64,000 nucleotides of DNA from NCBI RefSeq assembly GCF_025790165.1, contig NZ_CP094970.1, positions 124,001-188,000 on the forward strand. The letters are read 5' to 3'. This stretch comes from Solicola gregarius (GTDB lineage Bacteria; Actinomycetota; Actinomycetes; Propionibacteriales; Nocardioidaceae). The notes under the pieces are model-generated. The model saw only the letters and a program-made list of their open reading frames with translations, was not told where the DNA came from and ran no database searches. Of this stretch, positions 52,970-62,328 are shown in pieces (position 1 is the first letter of the stretch; each line of letters starts with the position of its first letter). The translations under genes and the position numbers were made by a program.

Positions 52970-54465
52970 CGCGCCACCAGCTCGACAACCATCCGCGAGG
53001 CCGGGTCGACGACGTCGAGCAGTACCCGCGGATAGACGCCGATCAGCACCGACAGCGCGAGCAGCGGAGCGATGGCCGCTGTTTGTGTGACCGTGGTGTC
53101 CGCGATGTGGGAGAGTTCATCCTTCGGCGGCCCGAGGAAGATGCGGTGCAGCGCCCACAGGAACAGGCCGGCCGTGATCAGAATTCCCAGCAGGGCCAGC
53201 GCGGTCGCCCAGGTGGCCGGGCCGAGGCTGCCTGCGAAGATCTGGAACTCGGCGATGAAGCCGCTGAAGCCGGGCAGTCCGAGGCTGGCGAACGCGGCGA
53301 TCGCGGTCAGTCCAGCGAATCGAGGCGTGGTGCGTGCGAGGCCGCCGTAGTGGTCCATTTCGTATGTTCCGCCGTGGCTGAGCAGGACACCGGCCAGGAG
53401 GAACAGGGCTGCCGTGATCAGACCGTGGCTGACCATCTGCGTCACCGCGCCGGTGACGGCGACGGCGCGGGCCTCGACATCGGAGTCGGCAACCAGGCCT
53501 GCGGCGCCCAATGCGAGCAGGATGTAGCCCATGTGGTTGACCGAGGTGTAGGCGATCATCCGTTTGAAGTTGCTCTGTGCCAACGCGACGAGGGCACCGT
53601 AGAGGACGCTGACGACGCCGATGGCTACGATCGCCCACGCCCACTGTCGCCACGAGTCGGGCAGCATTGGCATTGCGATCCGGACGAAGCCGTAGGTGCC
53701 CATCTTCAGCATCACGGCGGCCAGCACCGCGGATCCGATGGCCGGGGCGTCGGTGTGTGCGGGTGGCAGCCAGGTGTGGAACGGAAAAGTTGGTGTCTTG
53801 ATCGCCAGACCGACGCCGACTGCCAGCAGCACCAGACCTCCGCCCAGGCCGGTGTCGGCAAGTGGCAGTTGTTCGGTGAGCTCGATCATGTCGAAGGTGT
53901 GCGGGTCGGCGGCGACGTACAGGCCGATGAAGCCGACCAGCAGGGCGAGGCTGCCCAGGAAGGTGTACAGGAAGAACTTGAATGCCGACCGGGTCGCGGT
54001 TGCCCGGTGGCCCCAGCCGGCGATCACGAAGTACATGCCGACGAGAGACAGATCGAAGAACAGGAAGAAGACGATCAGGTCGAGTGCGGCGAACAGGCCG
54101 ATCGATACGGTCTCCAGCGCGAGGAACAATGCCGCGAGCTGACGTGGGCGGCGTTGCTCGCGCATCGCGTAGACGGCGCAGGAGGCGAACACGACCGCGG
54201 TGAGCACCACCAGCGGCAACGACAGGCCGTCGACCCCGATGTGGTAGCCGACCCCCGCGGCGGGTATCCAGTCAAAGTCTGTTTCGTACGCCAACTCGGT
54301 GCCGTCATAATGGCCGGCGTAGTCGATCCACATCGCGCCGGCGAGCCCGAGCTCGAGGAGCGAGGCGACGAGCCAGATCCAGCGCGCCACGCGATCCGGG
54401 ATGCGGCGACCGGCCACGAGCACCACGGCCGGCGCCAGCGGTAGGAAGATCAGCAGCGAAAGCAT
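52966..54465 (-). CDS. nuoM: NADH-quinone oxidoreductase subunit M-like
   Basis: The 499-aa protein has about 14 helices. It shows IKTPTFPFHTWLPPAHTDAP, the conserved broken-helix lysine region of NuoM, and ALAQSNFKRMIAYTSVNHMG. The conserved Glu of helix 5 is plausible in LVDxxDLSLVGMYFV-like sequence. It follows nuoL by one base and overlaps nuoN. Role: membrane proton channel of a complex-I-like enzyme. Confidence 0.92.
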   Translation of the reverse strand: MLSLLIFLPLAPAVVLVAGRRIPDRVARWIWLVASLLELGLAGAMWIDYAGHYDGTELAYETDFDWIPAAGVGYHIGVDGLSLPLVVLTAVVFASCAVYAMREQRRPRQLAALFLALETVSIGLFAALDLIVFFLFFDLSLVGMYFVIAGWGHRATATRSAFKFFLYTFLGSLALLVGFIGLYVAADPHTFDMIELTEQLPLADTGLGGGLVLLAVGVGLAIKTPTFPFHTWLPPAHTDAPAIGSAVLAAVMLKMGTYGFVRIAMPMLPDSWRQWAWAIVAIGVVSVLYGALVALAQSNFKRMIAYTSVNHMGYILLALGAAGLVADSDVEARAVAVTGAVTQMVSHGLITAALFLLAGVLLSHGGTYEMDHYGGLARTTPRFAGLTAIAAFASLGLPGFSGFIAEFQIFAGSLGPATWATALALLGILITAGLFLWALHRIFLGPPKDELSHIADTTVTQTAAIAPLLALSVLIGVYPRVLLDVVDPASRMVVELVAR

Positions 54466-54466
54466 G

Positions 54467-56290
54467 TCACCTCACCAGCAGGAGGAGAACGAGTGCGGCG
54501 AACAGGCCGACCGCGGCCTGGGCGTAGTACTGGTGCAGTTGCCCGGTCTGCGGCATCCGCGCCCAAGCGCCGAGCCGCCGCGCGCCGGCGGCGACCGCGG
54601 CGACCGCCCGGTCGACGCGCAGATCGTCGACGGCCGCCAACGCCGACGCGAGGCGTGCCGCGCCCTGGGCCGACGCCACTACCGCACGGTCCAGCACACG
54701 ATCGTCGAAGGCGGCGAGCCGTCGCGCGAGCGCTAGCGTCGGGCGAACGACCAGCAGGTGCGCCGCACGCTCGAGATCCAGCCACCGCCGAAGCATCCCG
54801 GCCGACGGCAGCTGCTCGGCGCGAAGTACGGCAATCGCGGCAGCCCCTGTTGCGAGTACGGCACCCAGCGCGAGCTCCCACCAATGTGTCGGCGGTGCCT
54901 CGCCACCCACAAGGTCGGCGAACCGTTCAGCTACACCCGGCACGGCCACGATAGAGAGCCCGGCAGCCGCGACGGCGAGTGGGAGCAGTGCTGCGGCCTG
55001 CAACCCTGACGCGGACCGGACCTGCGGCAGGTTCGTCGGCTGCCACACGTAGGCGAGGACCTTGCCCGCGTAGAGGGCTGAGAGCACCGCTGCGGCGAGA
55101 CCAACGACGTACAGGGGCGTGGAGTACGCTCCGGCCACCGCCAGCACCGCCTCCTTCGTCGCCCACAGCGACAATGGCGGTATTCCCGCAAGGGTGACAA
55201 CGCCGACGGTGAGCAGCGCGCCAACGAGGCGGTCGCGGCGCGCGATCCCACGTAGCTGGTCCAGGCGTCGTGCTCCGAGGGCGGTCAGCCAGGCTCCAGC
55301 GACAAGGAACAACAGCGCCTTTGTCGCGGCGTGCGCGACGAGCTGGGCGGTTCCGGCGACGACCGCACCGGAGGCGATCGATCCCGCGGCGAGGACGACG
55401 AATCCGAGCTGGGAGCTGGTCGAGGCGGCCAGCAGCTGCTTCAGATCGGCTTGCGCGACCGCAACAGCCCCGAGGACGAGTGCCGTAAGCGCACCGACCC
55501 ACGCGACTGTTGCTGCTGCCCAGCCGGACTCGGCGAGGAGTGGATGCAGGCGCAGCAGCAGGTACGCGCCCATCGCGACCATCGCGGCCGAGTGAAGCAA
55601 GGCACTGACCGGGCTTGGACCGGCCATCGCCCGTGAGAGCCAGAACGAGAACGGAAGCTGCGCTGCCTTTCCCAGTGCGGCGGCGACGACCCCGGCGGCG
55701 ACGACATGCAGCCAAGGGCCCGGCAGCTGCGCGAGGTCGTCGAAGCCGAGGCTGGACCCGGCGGCGAGCGCCGCGCCCGCGGCCAGATAGAGACCGAGGT
55801 CACCGGTACGGGTGACCAGGAATGCGGTGGCGCCCGACTCGACTGCGTCCGTGCCGTCCCAATGGTGCGCGATCAGCCCGTACGAGGTCGCGCCCATGAT
55901 CTCCCATGCCAGCAGCAGGCCGGACAGCGTCGTCGCCGTCACCGTCACCTCGACCGCCGCGACGAAGATCAGCATCAGGCCGAAGAATCGCGCACGCGCG
56001 ATGCCGATGTCTCGGGACGCAAACGCGAGCACGAGCAGGCTGATAGCGGCAACCATCACGACCACAACGGATGCCAGGCCATCCACGGACAGGGCGAGCG
56101 GCCCACCGGACACGAACGGCATGCTCACCGACGGCCGGCCATAGGCGACCGCAACCGCCAACACAAGAACGCCGGCGGCAACCACAATGCCGGTGCCCCC
56201 GGCGTAGCGCTCCAGCCGGCGCCCGCCCAGCGCAAGGAGGGCCCCCGAGATCGTCGGGAGGAGCACCAGCAGCCACAACGCGACGCTCAC
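54467..56290 (-). CDS. nuoL: NADH-quinone oxidoreductase subunit L-like
   Basis: The 607-aa product has around 15 helices plus a C-terminal part that is Ala/Arg-rich. Motifs include GKAAQLPFSFWLSRAMAGPS and PVSALLHSAAMVAMGAYLLL, the standard antiporter core of NuoL/MrpA. The lateral helix region after residue ~500 is shorter and more basic than in E. coli NuoL. Its GTG start overlaps the nuoK stop (GTGA). It appears functional. Confidence 0.9.
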   Translation of the reverse strand: MSVALWLLVLLPTISGALLALGGRRLERYAGGTGIVVAAGVLVLAVAVAYGRPSVSMPFVSGGPLALSVDGLASVVVVMVAAISLLVLAFASRDIGIARARFFGLMLIFVAAVEVTVTATTLSGLLLAWEIMGATSYGLIAHHWDGTDAVESGATAFLVTRTGDLGLYLAAGAALAAGSSLGFDDLAQLPGPWLHVVAAGVVAAALGKAAQLPFSFWLSRAMAGPSPVSALLHSAAMVAMGAYLLLRLHPLLAESGWAAATVAWVGALTALVLGAVAVAQADLKQLLAASTSSQLGFVVLAAGSIASGAVVAGTAQLVAHAATKALLFLVAGAWLTALGARRLDQLRGIARRDRLVGALLTVGVVTLAGIPPLSLWATKEAVLAVAGAYSTPLYVVGLAAAVLSALYAGKVLAYVWQPTNLPQVRSASGLQAAALLPLAVAAAGLSIVAVPGVAERFADLVGGEAPPTHWWELALGAVLATGAAAIAVLRAEQLPSAGMLRRWLDLERAAHLLVVRPTLALARRLAAFDDRVLDRAVVASAQGAARLASALAAVDDLRVDRAVAAVAAGARRLGAWARMPQTGQLHQYYAQAAVGLFAALVLLLLVR

Positions 56291-56592
56291 TGCTTGAACT
56301 CCGCGGCCATATCGGTCACGTCGGCGTCTTTAGTCCGGAACAGCAGCGTGACCACAGCGAAACCCATCGCCATCTCGACCGTCATCGCCGTGATCACCAC
56401 GAGCAACAGCACCTGCCCGTCCGGCTGCGCCGGGGCCACGAAGTACCAGAAGGCCGCCACCGCCACGATGACACCGTTGAGCATCAACTCGAGGCCCATC
56501 ATGAGCATCACCACCGACTGCTGGCTCAATGCCCCGAACAGTCCGACCGCGAACAACGCCGAACCGAGCAACAGGAAAGCATCCAGAGTCAT
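56287..56592 (-). CDS. nuoK: NADH-quinone oxidoreductase subunit K-like
   Basis: The 101-aa protein has three helices. The conserved glutamate of helix 2 is in MMGLELMLNGVIVAVAAF, and a second acidic residue occurs in helix 3 (ITAMTVEMAMGFAVVTLLF), as needed for the central proton axis of NuoK. It overlaps nuoJ by 4 bp (ATGA) and nuoL by 4 bp. Confidence 0.92.
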   Translation of the reverse strand: MTLDAFLLLGSALFAVGLFGALSQQSVVMLMMGLELMLNGVIVAVAAFWYFVAPAQPDGQVLLLVVITAMTVEMAMGFAVVTLLFRTKDADVTDMAAEFKQ

Positions 56593-57089
56593 GAGTCGTA
56601 CCTGCCCCGGGCGGTGGCGAGGACGATCGCGGAAACCATGGTGGCGAACAGCACCGCCGACACGGCGATCATCACCAACATCTTCGATCCCATGATTGCG
56701 TCACCGACGGCCCTCGTCAGGTCCGGCGGCGCCGATCCGGAGCGCGACGGCCACGGCACCAGCAGGCTCCCAGCGGCCAACACGACAAAGGCGGCGGACG
56801 AGATGATCAGCGCACCACGTTTGTTGTGCATCATCGACATGGGCATGAGGCCGGCCGGGTTCATCATGTACATCACCATGAAGACGGCCATGATCGCCAT
56901 CTCCATGACCATCATCAGAATCGTGATGACACCGAGGTAAGCGAGGTCGAGCAGCAGAATCTCGACACCGACCGCAACGAACGACAACGCCAGCGCGAAG
57001 GTAGCCCGGGCCATCGAGTCAACTACAAACACCGCAATCCCCGACGCGACGGCCACCAATCCCACGACGGCGAACAACAGCAACGACAC
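56589..57089 (-). CDS. nuoJ: NADH-quinone oxidoreductase subunit J-like
   Basis: The 166-aa protein has five helices, with FVAVGVEILLLDLAYLGVIT corresponding to the conserved helix-3 region of NuoJ that carries the pi-bulge in complex I. A Met-rich stretch (MMVMEMAIMAVFMVMYMMNP, then MPMSMMHNK) is unusually long. That Met density is uncommon in housekeeping NuoJ and might matter for metal or redox tolerance. It lies 10 bp after nuoH. Confidence 0.9.
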   Translation of the reverse strand: MSLLLFAVVGLVAVASGIAVFVVDSMARATFALALSFVAVGVEILLLDLAYLGVITILMMVMEMAIMAVFMVMYMMNPAGLMPMSMMHNKRGALIISSAAFVVLAAGSLLVPWPSRSGSAPPDLTRAVGDAIMGSKMLVMIAVSAVLFATMVSAIVLATARGRYDS

Positions 57090-57099
57090 GACAGGCCTC

Positions 57100-58014
57100 C
57101 TACCTCAGCTCTACGACCGCAACGACGAGAACCTGCAGCAGCGTCAGCGGGAGCACCACGACCCACGCCAGCGCCATCAACCGATCGGCGCGGACGATCG
57201 GTACACGCCGCCGCACGCCGACCAACATCACAAGCACCGCCAGCGTCTTGACGATGCTCCACACCCACCCAGGCAGCCACGGTCCGGCGGCGCCTCCGAG
57301 GAACAGCGCGGCCGCCATCGCCGAGCCGACCGCAAGCAGGGCATACCGGCCGACGAGCAGGAGCAATCGGTCAAGCCCACTCGGCTCGGCGAGGACACCG
57401 TCGGCCACGTCGACGCCAGCCGGGTGACCAAGCGGACCCCACGAGCTGAAACCGACAACGCTGATCAGGAAGACAACGAACGCGACGGGCATCTCAACGG
57501 CGAACCACAGCTCGCCCTGCGCCATGACAACGTCGCGCATGTCCAGGCTCGACGCCGCGACCGCCGGCGCGGTGAGGGCGAACATCAAGGGGAGTTCGTA
57601 GGCTAACGCCTGGGCGAGGAAGCGGTAGCCCCCGACGAGTGCATACACGCTGTTCGGACCCCAACCGGCCAGCCACCAGAACGCCCACAGGACGACGTCC
57701 ATCGCGTTGAACCAGACGATCCCGACCGCCATCCCCGAGACGACGTGGCCGCCGAACGGGACAACGATCGCCATCAGCAGCGCGGCCACGAAAGGGCCGG
57801 CGATCCCGATCCGCCACAACAACAGGTCAGGCGCCGGCGTCACACGTCGCGGCTGCCGCAACAGCCGCGACGTCTCGACGAGCGGGCGGGCAAGACGAGC
57901 CCGGCCGGGGGCCGGGTCCAGCGCGGCGTCGACGGTTGCGGCGGCGTACGCCCAGCAGACGACGACAGCGGCCAAAGGCACGACCGACCAGACAGGCAAG
58001 GTGGTCACCGTCAT
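57100..58014 (-). CDS. nuoH: NADH-quinone oxidoreductase subunit H-like
   Basis: The 304-aa protein is somewhat shorter than housekeeping NuoH (330-450 aa) but keeps eight helices, WRIGIAGPFVAALLMAIVVP, YRFLAQALAYELPLMFALTA with the E-channel glutamate, and ELWFAVEMPVAFVVFLISVV. NuoH forms the quinone chamber with NuoB and NuoD. Here the only neighbour that could fill that place is the hybrid gene just upstream, whose stop overlaps this start (ATGA). Well supported as NuoH-like. Confidence 0.9.
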   Translation of the reverse strand: MTVTTLPVWSVVPLAAVVVCWAYAAATVDAALDPAPGRARLARPLVETSRLLRQPRRVTPAPDLLLWRIGIAGPFVAALLMAIVVPFGGHVVSGMAVGIVWFNAMDVVLWAFWWLAGWGPNSVYALVGGYRFLAQALAYELPLMFALTAPAVAASSLDMRDVVMAQGELWFAVEMPVAFVVFLISVVGFSSWGPLGHPAGVDVADGVLAEPSGLDRLLLLVGRYALLAVGSAMAAALFLGGAAGPWLPGWVWSIVKTLAVLVMLVGVRRRVPIVRADRLMALAWVVVLPLTLLQVLVVAVVELR

Positions 58015-59318
58015 CGCCCACCTCCCCCGAGATGGTGGGTCGACTCGGCGCTGCTTTCGAGATCAGGCGGCATGCTGGCCACCACGAGGCGCGCTTCGGC
58101 GATATCCCGCCCCACCATGAGAGCGCAGGTCGTGTCGAGGTCCGCCGTGTACGGCGCCGACCGGGTGTCGGCAGCGAGCCAACCAAGCAGTCGGTCGTAT
58201 GCGTCGACACCCTCGGGCCCAACTCGTGCCAACCCGCGCAGGCTCAAGCGCACGAACGGAGAGCGACGTGCCCGCCGCGAAAGCTTTGCCATCCCTTCGA
58301 GGACTCGGTCATCGGCTCCCGCCGCGAGGGCCCGATCACGCAGCATGCGGGCGTACACGGCCGCGGTGTCCCACCCGAGAAGTCCGACCAGATCGATAAC
58401 GCGGTCAAGTCTGGAGGCGACCGGATGCTGCTCCCAGAACCTCTGACCGGGGCCAGCCTCGGGTCTGCCGCGGACCGCGGCCTGCTGGATCACGTCGCCT
58501 TGGAGCTTGAGCGCGACAGCCAGACCGGTCGGCCAGTACGCCATGACGGGACCCAGCATCACTGGCAACACGTCAAGCTTGAGGCCATCCCGGTCCGCCG
58601 CCCGGTCCGCCATTCCTAGCCCGGCCGGCAGCTCCGTGCCAGCCATGTCATGACCCATATGGTCTGCGTGGCTGGTGTGACCAATGTTGTCCGAGTGGCT
58701 GATGTGATGGGTGTGGTGCGTGTTGCTCATGGGATCTGTGTGGCCATCGTGGCTGGCGTGATCGTCATGCGGGCCGCTCGTGTCGGACTCTATGTCCGGG
58801 GCGTGTCGAGTCGAGTCGTCCGTGGGTTCGTGGCCGTCCGGTTTGGTGGGGGGACCGTGACCGTCGGCATTCGGGTCATCCCTGTCGTCGCCCGGGTGCA
58901 TCTGGCCGGGATCAGTGTGAGTGTCGCCCGGTTCGGCGTGGCCAGCGTAGGTTGGGGCGCCGCCGCGGTCGTTGCCTGCCAGCCACTCGTCGTCCCGCGC
59001 GCCCGGACCGGAGTCGGCGAGTCGCGTGCGGGCGGCGTCCAACATCTCGCGCGGGCAGTCGGTGCGATCGATGTCGACGCGGGCTCGTGGGCCCGGCATT
59101 TGGCGCCACAGCTCGGCGGCCGCGTCCGTCAGATCGGCCGTGATGGTCCCGGCAACGACCAGAAGGTCGGCGTCGGCCGGCGTTGCGACGCGCACTCCGC
59201 CCCGTTCTTGGCACCACGCCTCGACCGCGAGCCGAACCTCGGGTGCGCCTGGCGCTTCGATCAGCAGAACATGCGGTCGGCGCGCCGACCACCACCTGAG
59301 CGAGCTCCTCAGGCCCAC
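58011..59318 (-). CDS. NuoB/NuoD-like hybrid with His-rich linker
   Basis: The 435-aa protein lies where nuoB-C-D normally stand. Residues ~14-90 (PHVLLIEAPGAPEVRLAVEA, ADADLLVVAGTITADL, WRQMPGPRARVDID) resemble the NuoB core, but the Cys ligands of cluster N2 are missing. Residues 127-223 hold 19 His with many Asp, a strong candidate metal-binding region. Residues ~240-435 (GLKLDVLPVMLGPVMAYWPT, ALKLQGDVIQQAAV) recall a shortened NuoD/hydrogenase large subunit-like fold without Ni or quinone residues I can identify. It overlaps nuoA by 10 bp and nuoH by 4 bp. A structural adaptor to the membrane arm is my inference. Confidence 0.65.
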   Translation of the reverse strand: MGLRSSLRWWSARRPHVLLIEAPGAPEVRLAVEAWCQERGGVRVATPADADLLVVAGTITADLTDAAAELWRQMPGPRARVDIDRTDCPREMLDAARTRLADSGPGARDDEWLAGNDRGGAPTYAGHAEPGDTHTDPGQMHPGDDRDDPNADGHGPPTKPDGHEPTDDSTRHAPDIESDTSGPHDDHASHDGHTDPMSNTHHTHHISHSDNIGHTSHADHMGHDMAGTELPAGLGMADRAADRDGLKLDVLPVMLGPVMAYWPTGLAVALKLQGDVIQQAAVRGRPEAGPGQRFWEQHPVASRLDRVIDLVGLLGWDTAAVYARMLRDRALAAGADDRVLEGMAKLSRRARRSPFVRLSLRGLARVGPEGVDAYDRLLGWLAADTRSAPYTADLDTTCALMVGRDIAEARLVVASMPPDLESSAESTHHLGGGGR

Positions 59319-59659
59319 CGGAGTGCTCCTTCACGCCAGGCGTAGACGACGCCGGCCATCAGCGCGCCGAGGAAGATGAACATCTCCACCACGGCCGTCG
59401 CGCCGGCGTCACGTACGACAACGGCCCATGGGTACATAAAGAGCATTTCGACGTCGAAGGCCAAGAACAGCAACGTGACCAGATACCAGCGCACGTGGAA
59501 TCGCGAGACCGCATGGACGGTCGGACGCATCCCCGATTCGAATGGGCTCACAATCACGGCCCGGCCCGTCGGCATCGCAGCGCCATGGAGCAGGTATCCG
59601 GTAGCAATCAGGGCGGTGGCCAGAGCGAGCATTGCCACTGCCGCGCCAAACCCGTTCAT
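59309..59659 (-). CDS. nuoA: NADH-quinone oxidoreductase subunit A-like
   Basis: ATG 59659 follows GGAGGACGGGC and gives 116 aa. Three helices are visible; FESGMRPT takes the place of the usual FECG motif, so the Cys of the A-J/H/D loop is replaced by Ser. VRWYLVTLLFLAFDVEMLFM and YPWAVVV are conserved. It is the first gene of the operon. An operator-like dyad lies about 190 bp upstream at 59845-59865. Confidence 0.9.
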   Translation of the reverse strand: MNGFGAAVAMLALATALIATGYLLHGAAMPTGRAVIVSPFESGMRPTVHAVSRFHVRWYLVTLLFLAFDVEMLFMYPWAVVVRDAGATAVVEMFIFLGALMAGVVYAWREGALRWA

Positions 59660-59844
59660 GCCCGTCCTCCCCGGTGCGCCGCGAGTCCGTTGGGTACTAC
59701 GTCGCCGCACCCTCAGGATCAGCACCCTACGTCGTCAGGTCCGAGCCGACCGGGACGTACGATACCGGGGTATTGTGTCGGTCGGCGACGACGGCGCTGA
59801 TTCGTCGCCTCACGAGGCCATGCCCAGCGCCGAACGACCGAAAC

Positions 59845-59865
59845 ACTACTATCGTTGCTAGTAGT
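59845..59865 (-). promoter_or_regulatory. BlaI/MecI-type box upstream of the nuo-like operon
   Basis: ACTACTA-TCGTTGC-TAGTAGT is a perfect 7-bp inverted repeat with 7-bp spacer. The core CTACTA-N7-TAGTAG is identical, with equal spacing, to the one at 60691-60713. Known BlaI/MecI operators have TACTA...TAGTA arms. It lies between nuoA (186 bp away) and the methyltransferase stop, so nuoA is the likely target. Binding is inferred. Confidence 0.65.
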
Positions 59866-59879
59866 TGCCCAGGTCGGCA

Positions 59880-60644
59880 TCACCGGAGGGCCCTGTGACA
59901 ATCAGGCATTGGCCAATGCGGCGTTGGGGCGTCGCATGCGCGGGTCTCGTCGCGTCGGCGATGGTCATTGGCATCCCAACCGGAATCGTGCGGGCAGCTC
60001 GGTTTGTGGGCGGTGATGCGTTCGACGATGCCGAGTTTGTCTCGTTGGCGGCGTTCGATGGTGAAGCCGGTGTCGGTGACGATCGGGAGGGGCCGTCGGG
60101 TTTGGTGGTCGCCGGCGAGGCGGATGGTGAGCTTTTCGAAGGCGCGTTGAACGCCGCGCGCGATCGGGTTGGTGCTGATGACGTGGTCGGCGAGTAGGAG
60201 GGGTCCGCCGGGTCGTAGGACGCGGTGCATCTCGGCGATCGCTTTGCGCATGTCGGTGATGTTGCAGAGGGAGAAGACGCAGACGACGGTGTCGAACGAT
60301 TCGTCTGGGTAGGGCAGCTGGTGGGCGTCGCCCTCCTTGAGAGTGACGGTTCTTCCGATGTGGCTGGCAGCGTCCTTGGCGATGGCGAGCATTTCGGGGC
60401 TGAGGTCCAGGCCGGTCAGGCGTATGTCGGGCGGGTAGAACGGGAGGTCGCGGCCGGTGCCGATCGCGACCTCGAGCACGTCGCCGCTGGCTTGGGCGCA
60501 GACCCAGGCGCGCGCGTCGCCGAACAGGACGCGTTCCCAGAAGGCCATCTGGCGGTCGTAGCGTTTGGCTTCCTTCGCCCAGATTCGGCGTTGCTTGTCG
60601 ACGGCCGCGGCAAGTGCCGGGTCGTTGATGTCGTCCGGTGCCAT
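59880..60644 (-). CDS. Class I SAM-dependent methyltransferase (UbiE-like)
   Basis: The 254-aa protein has the SAM motif VLEVAIGTGRDLPFY, motif II LTGLDLSPEMLAIAKDAAS and EMHRVLRPGGPLLLADHVIS. The last ~35 residues (after ITAHKPS) are His/Arg-rich and look non-conserved, so the natural end may have been earlier. It is divergent from the thioredoxin gene across the box at 60691-60713. Such methyltransferases frequently accompany metal and thiol-redox islands in actinomycetes; the substrate is unknown. Confidence 0.85.
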   Translation of the reverse strand: MAPDDINDPALAAAVDKQRRIWAKEAKRYDRQMAFWERVLFGDARAWVCAQASGDVLEVAIGTGRDLPFYPPDIRLTGLDLSPEMLAIAKDAASHIGRTVTLKEGDAHQLPYPDESFDTVVCVFSLCNITDMRKAIAEMHRVLRPGGPLLLADHVISTNPIARGVQRAFEKLTIRLAGDHQTRRPLPIVTDTGFTIERRQRDKLGIVERITAHKPSCPHDSGWDANDHRRRDETRACDAPTPHWPMPDCHRALR

Positions 60645-60690
60645 GCGCCACTCCTGCCGGGTGTGTTCGTGTGGACCCTGCCAGACGGCA

Positions 60691-60713
60691 ATCTACTATG
60701 ACCTATAGTAGAT
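60691..60713. promoter_or_regulatory. BlaI/MecI-type box between methyltransferase and thioredoxin genes
   Basis: ATCTACTAT-GACCT-ATAGTAGAT is a perfect 9-bp inverted repeat. It overlaps possible -10 sequences in both directions (TATAGT at 60704-60709 on the plus strand). The position would let one repressor silence both divergent units. The downstream plus-strand operon encodes the BlaI-type protein itself, so it would be autoregulated. Confidence 0.78.
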
Positions 60714-60786
60714 TGTGATGTTCCGCCCGCTCCCAAGTGCGGCGGGCACGTTGAGCGTTCGCGAGAGTCAGTAGGGGTTGCACGAC

Positions 60787-61440
60787 GTGAGCCGAGATAC
60801 CGACCGACCCTCGCGCCGCCAGCGGTGGGTGTTGGTCGCGATGGTCGTCGCTGGCATTGCGGTCGCGGCTGTTGCGTGGCCGGGCCTGTGGCGCGGCACG
60901 TCGCAGGAGTCCTCGAGTTCGGCCTCGGATCTGCCGGAGGCGGGGCTGGCGTGGTACGAGCCCGACGAGCGGGACAGCGTCCCGGACGTGGAGGGTTCGA
61001 CGCTCGGGGGCGAGCGGTTGGCGCTGGCGGATCTGCGCGGCCACATCGTGGTGGTCAACGTGTGGGGGTCGTGGTGCGCGCCGTGTCGTGAGGAGGCGCC
61101 CGACCTTGCCCGGCTTGCGCGTGAGACGCGCGCCGAGGGGGTGCGGTTCGTGGGACTCGACACGCGGGACAACAAGGCCGCTGCGCGCGCGTTCGTCGAC
61201 AAGTACAAGATCCCGTATCCGAGCTTGTACGACCCGGACGGTTCGTTGATGGTGGCGTTCAACGGCGTGATACCGATCAATGCGGTGCCGAGCACGCTGG
61301 TCGTCGACCCCGACGGCGGTGTCGCGGCCCGGGTCGTCGGGAAGGTCACGTATGCGACGCTGCGGGGTCTGGTCGACGACGTCCAGGCCGAGTCGGGCGG
61401 CGGGCGCGGCGGTGTCGACGGGCGGCGAGGTTCGGCGTGA
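60787..61440 (+). CDS. TlpA/ResA-like thioredoxin, membrane anchored
   Basis: Start GTG 60787 (AGGGG nine bases upstream) gives 217 aa; TTG 60778 is possible. Residues ~13-33 form a signal anchor ([20 protein letters not shown]). The thioredoxin fold has the active site WCAPC (Cys97, Cys100), the cis-Pro loop [10 protein letters not shown] and a [20 protein letters not shown] insertion typical of TlpA/ResA. It acts outside the membrane, reducing disulfides for cytochrome c or metal-site assembly. It overlaps ccdA in a GTGA quartet and probably receives electrons from it. Confidence 0.92.
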   Translation: MSRDTDRPSRRQRWVLVAMVVAGIAVAAVAWPGLWRGTSQESSSSASDLPEAGLAWYEPDERDSVPDVEGSTLGGERLALADLRGHIVVVNVWGSWCAPCREEAPDLARLARETRAEGVRFVGLDTRDNKAAARAFVDKYKIPYPSLYDPDGSLMVAFNGVIPINAVPSTLVVDPDGGVAARVVGKVTYATLRGLVDDVQAESGGGRGGVDGRRGSA

Positions 61441-62252
61441 TCGCCGCGTTCGATCCTGGTGAGGCGGTCACGTACGGGCCGCTGCTGGTCGCGGTTCCGG
61501 TGGCGGTGGCGGCGGGGCTGGTGTCGTTTCTGAGTCCGTGTTGTCTGCCGCTGGTGCCCGGCTATCTCGCCTATGTCACCGGCACTGCGGGCGCCGAGGG
61601 CCGCGAGTCCGACCCTGCTCCCGAGGCGTCGGGAGGCGCGGCGACGGCGTTGCGCAGCGGCGTGGTCGGCAGTCGTACCGTCATCGGCACGTTGCTGTTC
61701 GTGCTCGGGTTCGCGGCGGTGTTCACCAGCTACGGGGCTGCGTTCGGCGCGATCGGTTCGGTGCTGCTCGAGCATCAGACGTTGATCACCCGAGTGCTGG
61801 GTGTGTTCACGATCGTGCTCGGGCTGCTGTTCATCGGCTGGCTTGACCGGGTGCCGTTGCTGAATCGCACGGCGCGCCTCGATGTGCAGCCAAGGATCGG
61901 TGTCGCGGGGGCACCTCTGCTGGGCGTGATGTTCGGGATCGGCTGGACGCCGTGTATCGGGCCGACCCTGGCGGCGGTGCTGGCGATGTCGACCACGGCC
62001 GGCGGCGCGGGTCGCGGGGCCGCGTTGTCGTTCGCGTACAGCCTGGGGCTGGGGATCCCGTTCCTGCTCGCGGCGCTCGGTGTGCGCCGTGTGGTCGGTG
62101 TCTTCGCCGTGGCGCGGCGTCATGCGCGGGCGATCATGCGGTTCGGTGGTGCGCTGCTCATCGTCGTCGGTGTCGTGCAGGTCACCGGCCTGTGGGCGGC
62201 GATGATGGTCCGGCTTCAGGTCCTGATCAACGGCTGGCAGCCGCCGCTGTGA
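61437..62252 (+). CDS. ccdA: CcdA-type cytochrome c biogenesis / thiol reductant transmembrane protein
   Basis: The 271-aa protein starts at GTG 61437, overlapping the thioredoxin stop. Six helices carry the two reactive cysteine sites: [20 protein letters not shown] in helix 1 and [17 protein letters not shown] in helix 4. It passes reducing equivalents from cytoplasmic thioredoxin to the TlpA-like partner. A ~25-residue Glu/Ser/Ala insertion between helices 1 and 2 is species-specific. The BlaI gene follows after 76 bp. Confidence 0.92.
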   Translation: MIAAFDPGEAVTYGPLLVAVPVAVAAGLVSFLSPCCLPLVPGYLAYVTGTAGAEGRESDPAPEASGGAATALRSGVVGSRTVIGTLLFVLGFAAVFTSYGAAFGAIGSVLLEHQTLITRVLGVFTIVLGLLFIGWLDRVPLLNRTARLDVQPRIGVAGAPLLGVMFGIGWTPCIGPTLAAVLAMSTTAGGAGRGAALSFAYSLGLGIPFLLAALGVRRVVGVFAVARRHARAIMRFGGALLIVVGVVQVTGLWAAMMVRLQVLINGWQPPL

Positions 62253-62328
62253 CCGGGCCACTGTGTGTAGGCGGTGGGCGGGCGGCCGGCGGTGTCTATC
62301 GTGTCCGTGAGCGTCAGGGAGGTCAGCG

